A stretch of 64,000 nucleotides of DNA from an uncultured Bacteroidales bacterium. Its GTDB lineage: Bacteria > Bacteroidota > Bacteroidia > Bacteroidales > Bacteroidaceae. The translations under genes and the position numbers were made by a program. Below are positions 43,043 to 52,434 of the stretch, one piece after another. The DNA is taken from positions 62,001-126,000 of the forward strand of contig CACXKA010000002.1 in NCBI GenBank assembly GCA_902768125.1, given 5' to 3'. Position 1 is the first letter of the stretch, and every line of letters starts with the position of its first letter. A model generated the notes under the pieces. The model ran no database searches, had not been told where the DNA came from, and was given only the letters and a program-made list of their open reading frames with translations.

Positions 43043-44100
43043 TACTTCTTAATGTAGTTCACAATCCATTCACCCACTTCCTTGGTGCCGTACTTTGCTC
43101 CACCTTCCACTTGAATCTCTGGTGTGCGCACATTCTGGTCGAGTGATGCGTTCACAGCCTCGCGGATGAGGGCACCCTCTTCCTTCAAGCCGAAGTATTC
43201 ATACAGCATGGCAACAGACAGAATCTGAGCCAATGGGTTTGCGATGTTCAAGCCCTTAGCCTGTGGCCAGCTGCCGTGAATAGGCTCAAACACAGGAGTG
43301 TGCTCGCCTGTTGATGCAGATGGCAGAAGACCCATAGAGCCTGTGATGCAAGAGCCTTCGTCAGTGAGGATGTCACCAAAGGTGTTCTCAGTCACCATCA
43401 CGTCGAAGAACTTAGGTTCCTGAATCATGCGCATGGAAGCGTTGTCCACATACATGAAGTCGGTTGTCACGTCTGGATACTGAGGAGCCATTTCCTGAGC
43501 GACAGCACGCCACAGACGGCTTGATGCCAACACGTTCGCCTTGTCCACCACGGTCAGGTGCTTTCTGCGCTGACGGGCATATTGGTATGCCACCTTCAAG
43601 ATGCGCTCCACCTCGGCACGAGAGTAAGCGTTGGTGTCGTAGGCATAGTCGTTGCCTTCCTTCTTCTCGCCAAAATACATACCGCCAGTCAACTCGCGGA
43701 TGCAGATGAAGTCGGCACCACGCACCAACTCGTCCTTCAGTGGAGACTTGTGCACGAGGCAGTCGAAAGTGGTCACAGGACGGATGTTGGCAAACAAGCC
43801 CAGCTTCTTTCTCATCGCCAAGAGACCCTGCTCTGGACGCACCTTTGCGTTGGGGTTGTTGTCAAACTTGGGATCGCCCACTGATGCGAAGAGCACAGCG
43901 TCAGCATCCATGCAAGTCTGGAAAGTGTCCTCTGGGAATGGGTCACCCACCTCATCGATGGCGTGAGCTCCACAGATCGCCTCCTTGTAACTAACTTCGT
44001 GTCCAAACTTCTCGGCGATAGCGCTACATACAGCCACGCCCTGTTCCATAATCTCTGGTCCGATACCGTCACCGGCCAGCACTGCAATTTTCAATTTCAT
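43042..44100 (-). CDS. leuB: 3-Isopropylmalate dehydrogenase
   Basis: A 352-residue NAD-dependent decarboxylating dehydrogenase of leucine synthesis. The N-terminus [15 protein letters not shown], the substrate-binding [24 protein letters not shown] and [10 protein letters not shown] are typical of LeuB rather than isocitrate dehydrogenase. LeuA, LeuC and LeuD are not in the window; leuB is instead between the ThiD-like gene (10 nt upstream) and metA. Confidence 0.95.
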   Translation of the reverse strand: MKLKIAVLAGDGIGPEIMEQGVAVCSAIAEKFGHEVSYKEAICGAHAIDEVGDPFPEDTFQTCMDADAVLFASVGDPKFDNNPNAKVRPEQGLLAMRKKLGLFANIRPVTTFDCLVHKSPLKDELVRGADFICIRELTGGMYFGEKKEGNDYAYDTNAYSRAEVERILKVAYQYARQRRKHLTVVDKANVLASSRLWRAVAQEMAPQYPDVTTDFMYVDNASMRMIQEPKFFDVMVTENTFGDILTDEGSCITGSMGLLPSASTGEHTPVFEPIHGSWPQAKGLNIANPLAQILSVAMLYEYFGLKEEGALIREAVNASLDQNVRTPEIQVEGGAKYGTKEVGEWIVNYIKK

Positions 44101-44110
44101 ATCTTCTTTT

Positions 44111-44962
44111 TTAGTTATAGATTCTTTCGTGTATCACTTTGTCCTCCATGAAGCACGGATGCACAGGACCATAGCCGTGTCCGAACTCATATTCCGCTCC
44201 TAAGGCGATTGCCTTGCTGATGAACTCCTCACCCTTCTCCACAGCCTTCAGCAAATCGTAGCCTTTCGCCAGATAGGTGGCGATGGCGGAAGAGAACGAG
44301 TCGCCTGTGCCGTTCACATTGTGTGTGGGGATGCGTCGTTTCCTGAACTCCTTCACCTCACCCGTCTCAGCATTGTACAGGAAATCCGACAGCATATCCT
44401 GAGCCGATGCACCACGTCCTGCATAGACCTGGCTCTCCATGCTCTTGATGATGACGCTGTTGCCCCATTGTCCCAGCTCCTTGATGTCTTCAGTGATGTT
44501 CGTGATCTTCCTTTTCAGCAACACCTCCGCCTCACGGAAGTTCGGGGTGATGAGCGTAGCCAGCGGAAACAACTCTTCCTTGTAGGCATCAATGCTCTCG
44601 TCGCTCACCAACTGCACGCCGTTGCTGTCCACAATCACAGGGTCAATCACCTTCTTCACGTTGGGGTATCGTTTCAGCACACCAGCCACACCATGAATGA
44701 TTTCAGGTCGGGGCAACACGCCCGTCTTGATGCATTGTGCGCCCACATCTCCAAGGAAAGATTCCGCCTGACTCGTCACCAGTTCAGCTGGCAGAGGCGT
44801 CACACTCTTCACTTGCCTCGTGTCCTCATCCACAATGCCTGTCAGCGCACAAGCCGCATAGCCTCCACAAGCCGTGATCGCCTTGATGTCCGCCTGCATG
44901 CCGGCACTACCCAGAGGCTCGCTGCCCGCAATCACAAACACGATGTTCAGTTGCTTCTTCAT
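44111..44962 (-). CDS. thiD: ThiD/pyridoxal-kinase-type ribokinase-fold kinase
   Basis: A kinase of the hydroxymethylpyrimidine (phosphate)/vitamin B6 group, about 283 residues. [20 protein letters not shown] near the start and [14 protein letters not shown] are typical of the group. The active-site loop reads [10 protein letters not shown] (Asp at about 221), where ThiD normally has GTGC; Asp is the rule in pyridoxal kinases and other ribokinases. The product could therefore phosphorylate HMP, pyridoxal or both. A frame start at 44968 (MYMKK) is possible; the ATG at 44960-44962 looks better. First gene of thiD-leuB-metA-U32-SH3. Confidence 0.8.
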   Translation of the reverse strand: MKKQLNIVFVIAGSEPLGSAGMQADIKAITACGGYAACALTGIVDEDTRQVKSVTPLPAELVTSQAESFLGDVGAQCIKTGVLPRPEIIHGVAGVLKRYPNVKKVIDPVIVDSNGVQLVSDESIDAYKEELFPLATLITPNFREAEVLLKRKITNITEDIKELGQWGNSVIIKSMESQVYAGRGASAQDMLSDFLYNAETGEVKEFRKRRIPTHNVNGTGDSFSSAIATYLAKGYDLLKAVEKGEEFISKAIALGAEYEFGHGYGPVHPCFMEDKVIHERIYN

Positions 44963-44985
44963 GTACATTATTTATAAATCGGGTG

Positions 44986-45016
44986 CAAAGTTACGATTAA
45001 GTGAGCACAATACAAA
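44986..45016 (-). promoter_or_regulatory. Promoter of the thiD-leuB-metA operon
   Basis: Minus strand: TTTG (45013-45016), 19-nt spacer, TAACTTTG (44986-44993). Exact consensus, within a copy of the palindromic repeat. Confidence 0.85.
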
Positions 45017-45060
45017 GGAAAAACTTAAGTTTTTACTCTTATTGTCGAACGAGAGTACCT
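44986..45060. repeat. Promoter-bearing palindromic repeat, copy C
   Basis: Begins CAAAGTTACGATTAAGTGAG and ends TTGTCGAACGAGAGTACCT. It shares GTGAGCAC and TTGTCGAACGA with copy A at 3556, and ACGATTAAGTGAG with B1/B2 at 19754. Confidence 0.75.
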
Positions 45061-45388
45061 ATTTAAAAGCGAAAAAGCGCTAATCTCACGACTGGCACTT
45101 TTCTGTTCTCAATAAGTATTAATTTTTTTTAAGGTAAAAAGATTGTTTTTAGGATGTTGCAAAGGTACGGACTTTTGCACTTGTGAACAAGCCCAAAAAC
45201 ATGTTTCTTAACATCTGTGTTCGGACACAGCCCCTTTTTTAGCCCTTTTTTTACCTTTTTTCTTAAAAAAATGCATAAAATGTTATATGATAGAGGCGAC
45301 TTTTTTTACATCTTATCAATTGGACTTCTCATTTTTGAAGGTGAAATTCTTGCTTGTCTCAGTTATTTTTCGTATCTTTGTAAAAGAA
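45061..45388. other. AT-rich intergenic DNA upstream of the efflux region
   Basis: No gene supported. A minus-strand TACCTTTG (45160-45167) lies about 190 nt upstream of thiD and might be a second start for that operon. A plus-strand TATCTTTG (45373-45380) just precedes the short open frame at 45389. Confidence 0.5.
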
Positions 45389-45562
45389 ATGACGTTGGAG
45401 CGACGAATGCTCGCTCAAGCGAAAAAGGAATACAACACAAGGTTTTTGCCGACCGCCCCCACATATAAGGGCGGACGCTCGCAGATGTACGGGCGCCCGC
45501 CCTTATTTATGCGTCCGCCCGCCCAAATCTGGTTACACCCTGCTTCTCTCCCTGTTACCTAG
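45389..45562 (+). other. Possible leader ORF with alternative GC-rich hairpins
   Basis: A 57-codon frame (MTLERRMLAQAKKEYNTR...) starts 8 nt after TATCTTTG. Its DNA contains AAGGGCGGACGC (45467-45478), which can pair either with CCGCCCTT (45497-45504) or with GCGTCCGCCC (45511-45520). The GC content is far above the surroundings. The Pro/Arg-rich translation (MYGRPPLFMRPPAQ) looks unnatural, so this may be a non-coding element. It lies 284 nt upstream of the TolC gene. Confidence 0.35.
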
Positions 45563-45801
45563 GGGGATTTCCCCTGTTGCATAGGGGTGTTGTTCCTTTA
45601 TCCCCCTTGTGGAATATTCACTTTCACTCATTCACCAACACTTTTCCGTCTTCTGTCATTCCTTCCACACTCAGGTTAAAAAAGTGCAATTATCTTTCTC
45701 GTGCAGGTCTAAAAGTGGAATGAGATGTTCATTTTTGCTGATTTGTTGTTATTTATTATTAAATATGTGTCGATTTTTCTTGTGAACATGGGATTTATGT
45801 G

Positions 45802-45809
45802 TAACTTTG
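45802..45809 (+). promoter_or_regulatory. -7 box of the efflux operon
   Basis: TAACTTTG followed by CACCG, 36 nt upstream of the TolC-family start; CTTG is present 19 nt upstream as a near -33 element. Confidence 0.7.
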
Positions 45810-45845
45810 CACCGTTTTTTAAGGTGTATTTTAAAAATTAGGTAA

Positions 45846-47204
45846 ATGTCTGTGAAAATGAAAGGCAGAAATTGGTTGCTGAGCCTTGGGGTGCTGATGG
45901 CGTGTGCGTTGTCTGTGAAGGCTCAAGAGGTGAATGGCGGTTCGGTCGGAACGATGAACCTGACGTTGGCGAAGGCGATTGAGATTGCCCTGGCTGAGAA
46001 CCCCACCATTCATGTTGCCGACAAGGAGATAGAATTGAAAAAGATTGCTGACACGGAGGCTTGGCAAAGTTTGCTGCCTTCAGTGGATGCTACTTTGTCG
46101 TTGACGGATAACATTCTGGTGGCTGAAATGGTGACGGGAATGGGTAAGTTCAAGATGGGTGTGGACGGTACGCTGACGGCTGTCGGCAATGTCACCCTGA
46201 GCTTGCCTGTGTTTGCTCCAGCTGTGTATCAGAACATGAAACTGACGAAAGAGGACATCCTGCTGGCTCAGGAGAAATCTCGTGGCAGTCGTCTGGATCT
46301 CATCAATCAGGTGACGAAGGCATATTATGGCGCGCTGTTGTCGAGCGACAGCTATGAGGTGATGAAGCGCAGCTATGGTGTGGCAAAGGATAACTTCGAC
46401 GTGGTGAATGAGAAGTACAAGGTGGGCAGAGTGAGTGAGTATGACAAAATCAGTGCTGAGGTGCAGGCGAGGAACATGAATGCGTCGATGGTGAATGCCC
46501 AGACGGGTAAGACTTTGGCGCTCTTGCAGCTGAAGGTGCTGATGGGTGTGACTGCTGATGTGGATATCGTGATTGACGACTCGCTGAAAGCCTATGAGAA
46601 TGGATTGACGTTGGCTGACACAGAGGTGCTGCTGTCGGAATTGGACAACAACTCTTCACTTCGTCAATTGGATCAGAGCATGACGTTGCTGGAACGTAGC
46701 CAGAAGCTGTTGCGCACGGGCTTCATGCCGACGGTGGCTTTGCAGCTGACGGGTCAGTACCAGAGTTATGCCAACAATAACTGGAACATCTGGAATTATC
46801 ATTTCTCACCCAGTTCGACACTCTCGATTGCAGTGAGCATTCCTATTTTCCATGCCAGCAACTGGACGAAGCTGAAGAGCAACAAGATTCAGATTGCGCA
46901 GTTGGAAGACAACCGCCTCAATGCGCGCCGTCAGTTGTCGTTGGCTGCTGAGAGTTACAGACAGAATATGGCAAGTTCGATTGCGCAGACAGCAAGTAAC
47001 GCTGAGGCTGTGAAGCAGGCAGAGAAGGCGGTGATGATCGCCGGCAAGCGTTATGAGGTGGGTCGTGGAACCATCCTCGAACTGAACCAGAGTGAGACTG
47101 CACAGACGCAGGCAGAACTGACTTATGTGCAGAGCATTTATGACTATTTGAAGAATAAGGCTGACCTTGACTACACGTTGGGTCGGGAGACATATTTGAA
47201 ATAA
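45846..47204 (+). CDS. TolC-family outer-membrane efflux protein
   Basis: A 452-residue outer-membrane factor. A signal peptide (about 1-27, ending LSVKAQ) is followed by two repeats of the OEP helical/beta-barrel unit: the first begins NLTLAKAIEIALAENP, the second contains QLSLAAESYRQNMASSIAQ. The C-terminal segment YEVGRGTILELNQSETAQTQ is typical. It forms the exit duct of the tripartite pump encoded by the next two genes; order is outer protein, adaptor, pump, with 9- and 7-nt gaps. Confidence 0.95.
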   Translation: MSVKMKGRNWLLSLGVLMACALSVKAQEVNGGSVGTMNLTLAKAIEIALAENPTIHVADKEIELKKIADTEAWQSLLPSVDATLSLTDNILVAEMVTGMGKFKMGVDGTLTAVGNVTLSLPVFAPAVYQNMKLTKEDILLAQEKSRGSRLDLINQVTKAYYGALLSSDSYEVMKRSYGVAKDNFDVVNEKYKVGRVSEYDKISAEVQARNMNASMVNAQTGKTLALLQLKVLMGVTADVDIVIDDSLKAYENGLTLADTEVLLSELDNNSSLRQLDQSMTLLERSQKLLRTGFMPTVALQLTGQYQSYANNNWNIWNYHFSPSSTLSIAVSIPIFHASNWTKLKSNKIQIAQLEDNRLNARRQLSLAAESYRQNMASSIAQTASNAEAVKQAEKAVMIAGKRYEVGRGTILELNQSETAQTQAELTYVQSIYDYLKNKADLDYTLGRETYLK

Positions 47205-47213
47205 TCAAAAGAT

Positions 47214-48224
47214 ATGAGATACATCAAGACTTTATCGCTGGTCGCTCTTGCCCTGTTGGCTTTTGCCTGCAAGAGCGAAGACAAGGCTGGAACTGCCCAG
47301 CAGGCAAAGGTGCAGGTGAAAATCGCGAAGGTGACAAGCGAGGACATCCCGCAAACTGAGACTTACACCGCTACGGTGGAGAGTGACGTGAAGAACAACA
47401 TTGCGCCCAACACTCCTTATCGCATTGAGAAAATCTATGTGGATGTGGGCGACAACGTGCGCAAGGGTCAGGTGCTCGTGCAGTTGGATGCCAGCAACCT
47501 GCAGCAGCTGAAGTTACAGGTGGAGAATCAGAAGATTGAGTTCAACCGCACTTCACAGCTCTATCAAGTGGGTGGTGCCAGCAAGGCTGAGTATGACAAC
47601 GCCAAGTTGCAGTTGGATGTGCTCTCCACTCAGTTGAGACAGCTGATGCAGAACACGCAGCTGGTGGCTCCCATCAGTGGTGTGGTGACTGCCCGCAACT
47701 ATGACAGCGGCGATATGTACAGCAACACCAACCCCATCCTGACCATTGAGCAGACGAATCCTGTGAAGGTGATGGTGAACATCTCTGAAGTGTATTACAA
47801 GCAGGTGTTTAAGGGCATGCCTGTGGATATCCAATTGGATGCCTACGAGGGTGAGACCTTCTATGGCAAGGTGACGATTGTCTATCCAACGATTGACCAA
47901 TCCACTCACACGTTCCCTGTGGAGGTGACCATCAGCAATCCTAACCAGAAGGTGCGTCCAGGTATGTTTGCACGTGCAACGGTGAACTTCGGCGACAAGA
48001 ATCACGTGCTGGTGCCTGATGAGGCATTGGTGAAGCAGATTGGTGCCGGCGACCGCTACGTGTATGTGTACAAAGGTGGCAAGGTGTCATACAACAAGGT
48101 GGAACTGGGTAAGCATATCGGCACAAAATACGAGATTCTCAGTGGTGTGAACCCTGGTGACGATGTGGTGATTGCCGGTCAGAGCCGCTTGGCGAATGGT
48201 AAGGAAGTGGAAGTGGTAAAGTAA
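47214..48224 (+). CDS. RND efflux periplasmic adaptor (membrane fusion protein)
   Basis: A 336-residue lipoprotein adaptor. The signal peptide ends in a lipobox (LLAFAC, Cys19). A barrel-sandwich hybrid domain contains IEKIYVDVGDNVRKGQVLVQL, a helical hairpin spans about 85-150, then VAPISGVVTARNYDSGDM, a beta-barrel and a membrane-proximal domain with GDRYVYVYKGGKV. It bridges the RND pump and the TolC-like channel. Confidence 0.95.
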   Translation: MRYIKTLSLVALALLAFACKSEDKAGTAQQAKVQVKIAKVTSEDIPQTETYTATVESDVKNNIAPNTPYRIEKIYVDVGDNVRKGQVLVQLDASNLQQLKLQVENQKIEFNRTSQLYQVGGASKAEYDNAKLQLDVLSTQLRQLMQNTQLVAPISGVVTARNYDSGDMYSNTNPILTIEQTNPVKVMVNISEVYYKQVFKGMPVDIQLDAYEGETFYGKVTIVYPTIDQSTHTFPVEVTISNPNQKVRPGMFARATVNFGDKNHVLVPDEALVKQIGAGDRYVYVYKGGKVSYNKVELGKHIGTKYEILSGVNPGDDVVIAGQSRLANGKEVEVVK

Positions 48225-48231
48225 ACGATTT

Positions 48232-51200
48232 ATGAGTCTATACGAAGGTGCGGTCAAACGACCGATTATGACCAGTCTCTGCTTTTTGGCAGTGATTATA
48301 TTGGGTATCTTTTCGTTGATTAAGTTGCCCATTGACCTCTATCCGGATATTGATACGAACACCATCATGGTGATGACGTACTATACGGGAGCCAGTGCAG
48401 AGGATATCGAGAACAATGTGACGCGTCCGTTGGAGAACACGCTCAACTCAGTGGAGCACATCAAGCACGTGACGAGCAACAGCCGTGAGAACGTGTCGGT
48501 GATCACGCTGGAGTTTGAGTATGGCTACGATATCGACGCGTTGACGAATAATGTGCGAGACAAGTTGGACATGGTGTCGAACTCGCTGCCTGATGATGCG
48601 CAGACGCCTATCCTGTTCAAGTTCTCGACGGATATGATTCCAATCCTGTTGCTTTCTGTGCAGGCAGACGAGTCGCAGCAGGCACTCTACAAGATTCTTG
48701 ATGACAACGTGGCGAACCCATTGGCTCGTATCGACGGAGTGGGTACGGTGAGCATCGTGGGTGCTCCCCAACGTGAGATCAACATCTACATGAATCCTCA
48801 GAAGATGGAGGCTTACAATCTGAGTCCTACTCAGGTGGCAAGTGCTATCTCTGCTGAGAACCACAACGTGACAAACGGTACGGTGGATGTCGGTACCCAG
48901 ACTTATGTGGTGCGTGTGGAGGGTGAGTTTGACGACCCGAAGCAGATGGAGGGTGTGATTGTGGGCACTCACAATGGTGTGAATGTCTATCTGCGTGATG
49001 TGGCTCGCATCGTGGATAATGTGGAAGAGCGTGCACAACGTACTTTCACGAATGGTCAGCAAGGTGCTATTGTGGTCATTCAGAAGCAGAGCGGTGCCAA
49101 CTCGGTGGATATTTCCAACAAGGTGTTGGATATGATGCCAACCTTGCAGCAGAATCTGCCTTCAGACGTGAAACTGGGTATCATTGTCAATACTTCAGAA
49201 AATATCTTGTACACCATCGGCACGTTGGAAGAGACAATCGCTTACGCCATGTTGTTCGTGGCTTTGGTGGTGTTCGTCTTCTTGGGTAGATGGCGTGCAA
49301 CAACCATCATCATCATCACCATCCCGATGTCGTTGATTGCCTCGTTCATCTATCTGTATGCAACGGGTGGTTCGCTCAACATGATATCGTTGTCGTGTCT
49401 CTCCATCGCTATCGGTAATGTGGTGGACGATGCCATTGTGGTGTTGGAGAATGTGACGACGCATATAGAACGAGGGTCTGACCCGAAACAGGCGGCTATC
49501 CATGCAACGAATGAGGTGGCTATTTCCGTGATTGCCTCAACGTTGACGATGATTGCCGTGTTCTTCCCATTGACGATGGTGACGGGTATGTCGGGTGTGC
49601 TCTTCAAGCAGCTGGGTTGGATGATGTGTATCATCATGACCATCTCCACCACCAGTGCGTTGTCGTTCACTCCAATGCTTTGTTCACAGATGCTTCGTTT
49701 GCAGAAGAAGCAGGGCAAGCTCTTCAAGAAACTGTATGGTCCTATCAGCAAGGCACTTGACCATCTGGACACGTGGTATGAGCAGCGTATCAACTGGGCA
49801 GTTCGCCATCGTTGGACGATTGTCACAGCTTGTATCGTGCTCTTTGTGGTCAGCTTCGGTATTGCCTATCTGGTGGGTGTCAAGAGTGAGTTCTTCCCAG
49901 CCAACGACTCTGGTCGTATTGGTGCCAGCCTCCAGTTGCCAATTGGTACTCGCGTGGAGAAGTCTGAGGAACTGGCTAAGGCAATGGTGGAGAAATGGCA
50001 GCAGCGTTATGGCGATGATATGCGTTCATGTAACTTCACGGTAGGTCAGGCAGGTGATGCCAACACCTTCTCGTCGTTGTCAGATAATGGTTCTCATATC
50101 ATCTCATTCAATATCATGATGGTGCCGTCCAATCAGCGTGAGAAGAGTCTTGCCACGATTTGTGACGAAATGCGTGCTGACCTGAAGCAGATTCCTGAAC
50201 TGGCGAAGTTCATGGTGAACCTCGGTGGTAACCAAGGTGGTCGAGGCATGGGCGGTCAGTCAACGGCAACCTTCGAAATTTATGGCTACGATATGGACTC
50301 CACTTATCGTGTGGCTGAAGTGATGGCGAAGAAGTTCCGAGAGAGTGAGATGATCACGCAGGTGAATATCTCTCGTTCTGACTATCAGCCAGAGATTGTG
50401 GTTAACTTCGACCGTGACAAACTGGCTCAGCAGGGAATTGGACTTGCCTCTGCTGCTAACGCTGTCCGTTCACTCATTTACGGTTCTGTGTTGAGCCGCT
50501 ATCGTGAGGATGGTGAAGAGTATGATATCAAAGTGCGCTATGAACCCACAGCCCGTCGTTCTGTGGAAGACATTGAGAATATGGTCATCCCTAATGCAAG
50601 AGGGGAGAATGTGCGTTTACGCGATATTGCCACTGTTTCAGAAAGTTCCATTCCTCCGACCATCGAGCGTAAGGACCGTCAGCGTATCGTCACTGTGAGT
50701 GCCGTGCTGGCAGATGGTTATGCTCTCTCTGATGGTGTGGAATTGGGTGAGTCTTTCTATCCAGACCTCAACATCCCAGCAGGTGTGATCGTGCAGGTGG
50801 CTGGTTCGTATGAAGACCAGCAAGACTCCAACCGTGACCTCGGTACGTTGGGCATCCTGATCATCATCCTGGTGTTTATCGTGATGGCAGCACAGTTCGA
50901 ATCCATGACCTACCCATTCATCATCATTCTTTCTGTGCCATTCGCGGCATCTGGTGTCATCATTGCCTTGATGCTTACAGGCACCAGTGTGAATATCATG
51001 TCTATGCTGGGAGGTATCATGCTGATTGGTATTGTGGTGAAGAACGGTATCGTGCTGATTGACTATACGCAGTTGCTGCGTGAACGAGGCATCGGATTGA
51101 TTCGTTCTGCAGTCATGGCAGCCCGTTCCCGTTTGCGTCCTATCCTTATGACCACATTGACTACCATTCTGGGTATGTTGCCAATGGCAGCCAGTCATGG

Positions 51201-51465
51201 TGTGGGTGCAGAGATGTGGCGTCCATTGGGTATCTCCGTCATCGGTGGTTTGACTGTGTCTACCATCCTGACCTTGATATATGTTCCGTCTATGTTCTGT
51301 ATTTTCGGCTCTGTGGGCGTGAAGCGTCAGCGTCGCAAGATTAGAGAAAAGCGTGAACTCGATGCTTACTGGAAGGAGCATAAGGCAGAAGAGATGTTGA
51401 CCTCCACTCGTGTCAGCGTGATGGAGCAGAATGCAATGCGTGACATCAATAATTTCAGAGAGTAG
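48232..51465 (+). CDS. RND multidrug efflux permease (AcrB-type)
   Basis: A 1077-residue proton-driven inner-membrane pump of the HAE-1/AcrB group. It has a first helix at about 12-30 and large periplasmic loops between helices 1-2 and 7-8. Helix 4 carries the Asp-Asp proton-relay pair (NVVDDAIVVLENV, about residue 398). Helices 10-12 contain the GIVVKNGIVLIDYTQ motif. Length and domain duplication are complete. Probable substrates are drugs, detergents or bile salts, not metals. It sits between the adaptor gene and the PII-like gene in one operon. Confidence 0.95.
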   Translation: MSLYEGAVKRPIMTSLCFLAVIILGIFSLIKLPIDLYPDIDTNTIMVMTYYTGASAEDIENNVTRPLENTLNSVEHIKHVTSNSRENVSVITLEFEYGYDIDALTNNVRDKLDMVSNSLPDDAQTPILFKFSTDMIPILLLSVQADESQQALYKILDDNVANPLARIDGVGTVSIVGAPQREINIYMNPQKMEAYNLSPTQVASAISAENHNVTNGTVDVGTQTYVVRVEGEFDDPKQMEGVIVGTHNGVNVYLRDVARIVDNVEERAQRTFTNGQQGAIVVIQKQSGANSVDISNKVLDMMPTLQQNLPSDVKLGIIVNTSENILYTIGTLEETIAYAMLFVALVVFVFLGRWRATTIIIITIPMSLIASFIYLYATGGSLNMISLSCLSIAIGNVVDDAIVVLENVTTHIERGSDPKQAAIHATNEVAISVIASTLTMIAVFFPLTMVTGMSGVLFKQLGWMMCIIMTISTTSALSFTPMLCSQMLRLQKKQGKLFKKLYGPISKALDHLDTWYEQRINWAVRHRWTIVTACIVLFVVSFGIAYLVGVKSEFFPANDSGRIGASLQLPIGTRVEKSEELAKAMVEKWQQRYGDDMRSCNFTVGQAGDANTFSSLSDNGSHIISFNIMMVPSNQREKSLATICDEMRADLKQIPELAKFMVNLGGNQGGRGMGGQSTATFEIYGYDMDSTYRVAEVMAKKFRESEMITQVNISRSDYQPEIVVNFDRDKLAQQGIGLASAANAVRSLIYGSVLSRYREDGEEYDIKVRYEPTARRSVEDIENMVIPNARGENVRLRDIATVSESSIPPTIERKDRQRIVTVSAVLADGYALSDGVELGESFYPDLNIPAGVIVQVAGSYEDQQDSNRDLGTLGILIIILVFIVMAAQFESMTYPFIIILSVPFAASGVIIALMLTGTSVNIMSMLGGIMLIGIVVKNGIVLIDYTQLLRERGIGLIRSAVMAARSRLRPILMTTLTTILGMLPMAASHGVGAEMWRPLGISVIGGLTVSTILTLIYVPSMFCIFGSVGVKRQRRKIREKRELDAYWKEHKAEEMLTSTRVSVMEQNAMRDINNFRE

Positions 51466-51471
51466 GACAAG

Positions 51472-51765
51472 ATGAAGACAGTTTTTATTGTATATGACCA
51501 GGCTCATCACGATGATGTGATTGAAGCCCTTAACGAGTCCACCGTGCGTGGTTACACTCTTGTTGAACAAGTAGGAGGACGTGGCACCAAAGGAGGTGAT
51601 CCACATCTCGGTTCCCACGCATGGCCTTCTATGAACAGCGCCATCTTTTCCGTTGTGGAAGATGATAGGGTGGAGCCATTGCTCAAACGTCTCAAACAAC
51701 TTGACGTGGATAACCCAATGCTGGGACTTCGTGCCTTTGTTTGGAATGTCGAACAGAGCATTTAG
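51472..51765 (+). CDS. PII-like signalling protein of the efflux operon
   Basis: A 97-residue protein 6 nt after the RND pump gene. It looks like the small alpha-beta PII/CutA superfamily. The first strand is TVFIVYDQA, the helix HDDVIEALNE, then GYTLVEQVGGRGTKGGDPHLG (a probable T-loop region, about 25-45), a second beta-alpha unit NSAIFSVVEDDRVEPLLKRL, and a conserved-looking end LRAFVWNVEQ. I recall similar proteins annotated as PII-family regulators downstream of Bacteroidetes RND pumps. It may sense a nucleotide or ion and bind the pump; this is inference. Confidence 0.8.
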   Translation: MKTVFIVYDQAHHDDVIEALNESTVRGYTLVEQVGGRGTKGGDPHLGSHAWPSMNSAIFSVVEDDRVEPLLKRLKQLDVDNPMLGLRAFVWNVEQSI

Positions 51766-51793
51766 ACAGAATCTATCATAGCGATATAGACAA

Positions 51794-51834
51794 AAGAAAG
51801 GATGCTGATAACCAGCACCCTTTCTTGTTTTTTT
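51794..51834 (+). terminator. Terminator of the efflux operon
   Basis: AAGAAAGG and TGCTG pair with CAGCA and CCTTTCTT (one mismatch between the two blocks), loop ATAAC, followed by GTTTTTTT. Confidence 0.9.
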
Positions 51835-51849
51835 ATGGATGAAGCAGAA

Positions 51850-52404
51850 TTACTTCAGCTTGATACCCTTCAGAATCTTTTCCACATCGGGATTACCCAA
51901 ACCCTCCACTTGGCTGCCGAAAGCCCTGACACAAAGTGTGCCGTTGGTGGAAGGAATCGAGGTGAGGTAAACAACAGGGTAGCCCCTGTCCGTCTTGTCG
52001 TATGCCACCCATTTGATGTCACCAATGGTGCATTCCCCCAGTTTCTTGTCTGCTGTGAAGTCGTGACTTTCGATGTATTTCTCCAAAGGCGCGTCGAAGG
52101 CAAGTGATTGGGTGAAGATGAAGAAACGTGAATTGTTTTCAGGATAAGGCTTGTTGACCTCAATGACGTTTTCTGCACTTCTCACTGTCCATCCCTGTGG
52201 TACAGCCACAGAGAAGTCCTTCTCTTCAATGATTTCTTGAGGAGTGTCATCTACCTCTAAGGTTAAATCAGTATCCATGGTGACAATGACAACACTGTCA
52301 CTGTCAACCTCGGATGTGTTGCCTGTTGTCGAGGGGTTGTTGCATGCCATCAAGGTTGCTGCCGAGAGGGCTGCAAAGACAAGTTTTGTGTAATGCTTTT
52401 CCAT
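51850..52404 (-). CDS. Hypothetical lipoprotein
   Basis: 184 residues with a signal peptide and lipobox (ATLMAC, Cys21). A low-complexity acidic linker (about 25-60, Ser/Thr/Asp/Val-rich) leads to a globular part (FSVAVPQGWTVRSAENVIEV, FFIFTQSLAFDA, GCIVRAF-like end). The layout resembles PsbP-like or DcrB-like lipoproteins that start with a short beta region and a PxGW motif, but I cannot assign a function. It lies 30 nt downstream of a beta-propeller gene on the same strand and may be co-transcribed. Confidence 0.75.
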   Translation of the reverse strand: MEKHYTKLVFAALSAATLMACNNPSTTGNTSEVDSDSVVIVTMDTDLTLEVDDTPQEIIEEKDFSVAVPQGWTVRSAENVIEVNKPYPENNSRFFIFTQSLAFDAPLEKYIESHDFTADKKLGECTIGDIKWVAYDKTDRGYPVVYLTSIPSTNGTLCVRAFGSQVEGLGNPDVEKILKGIKLK

Positions 52405-52434
52405 ATCCTTATTTTCGTCATTAATTGTCCGTTA

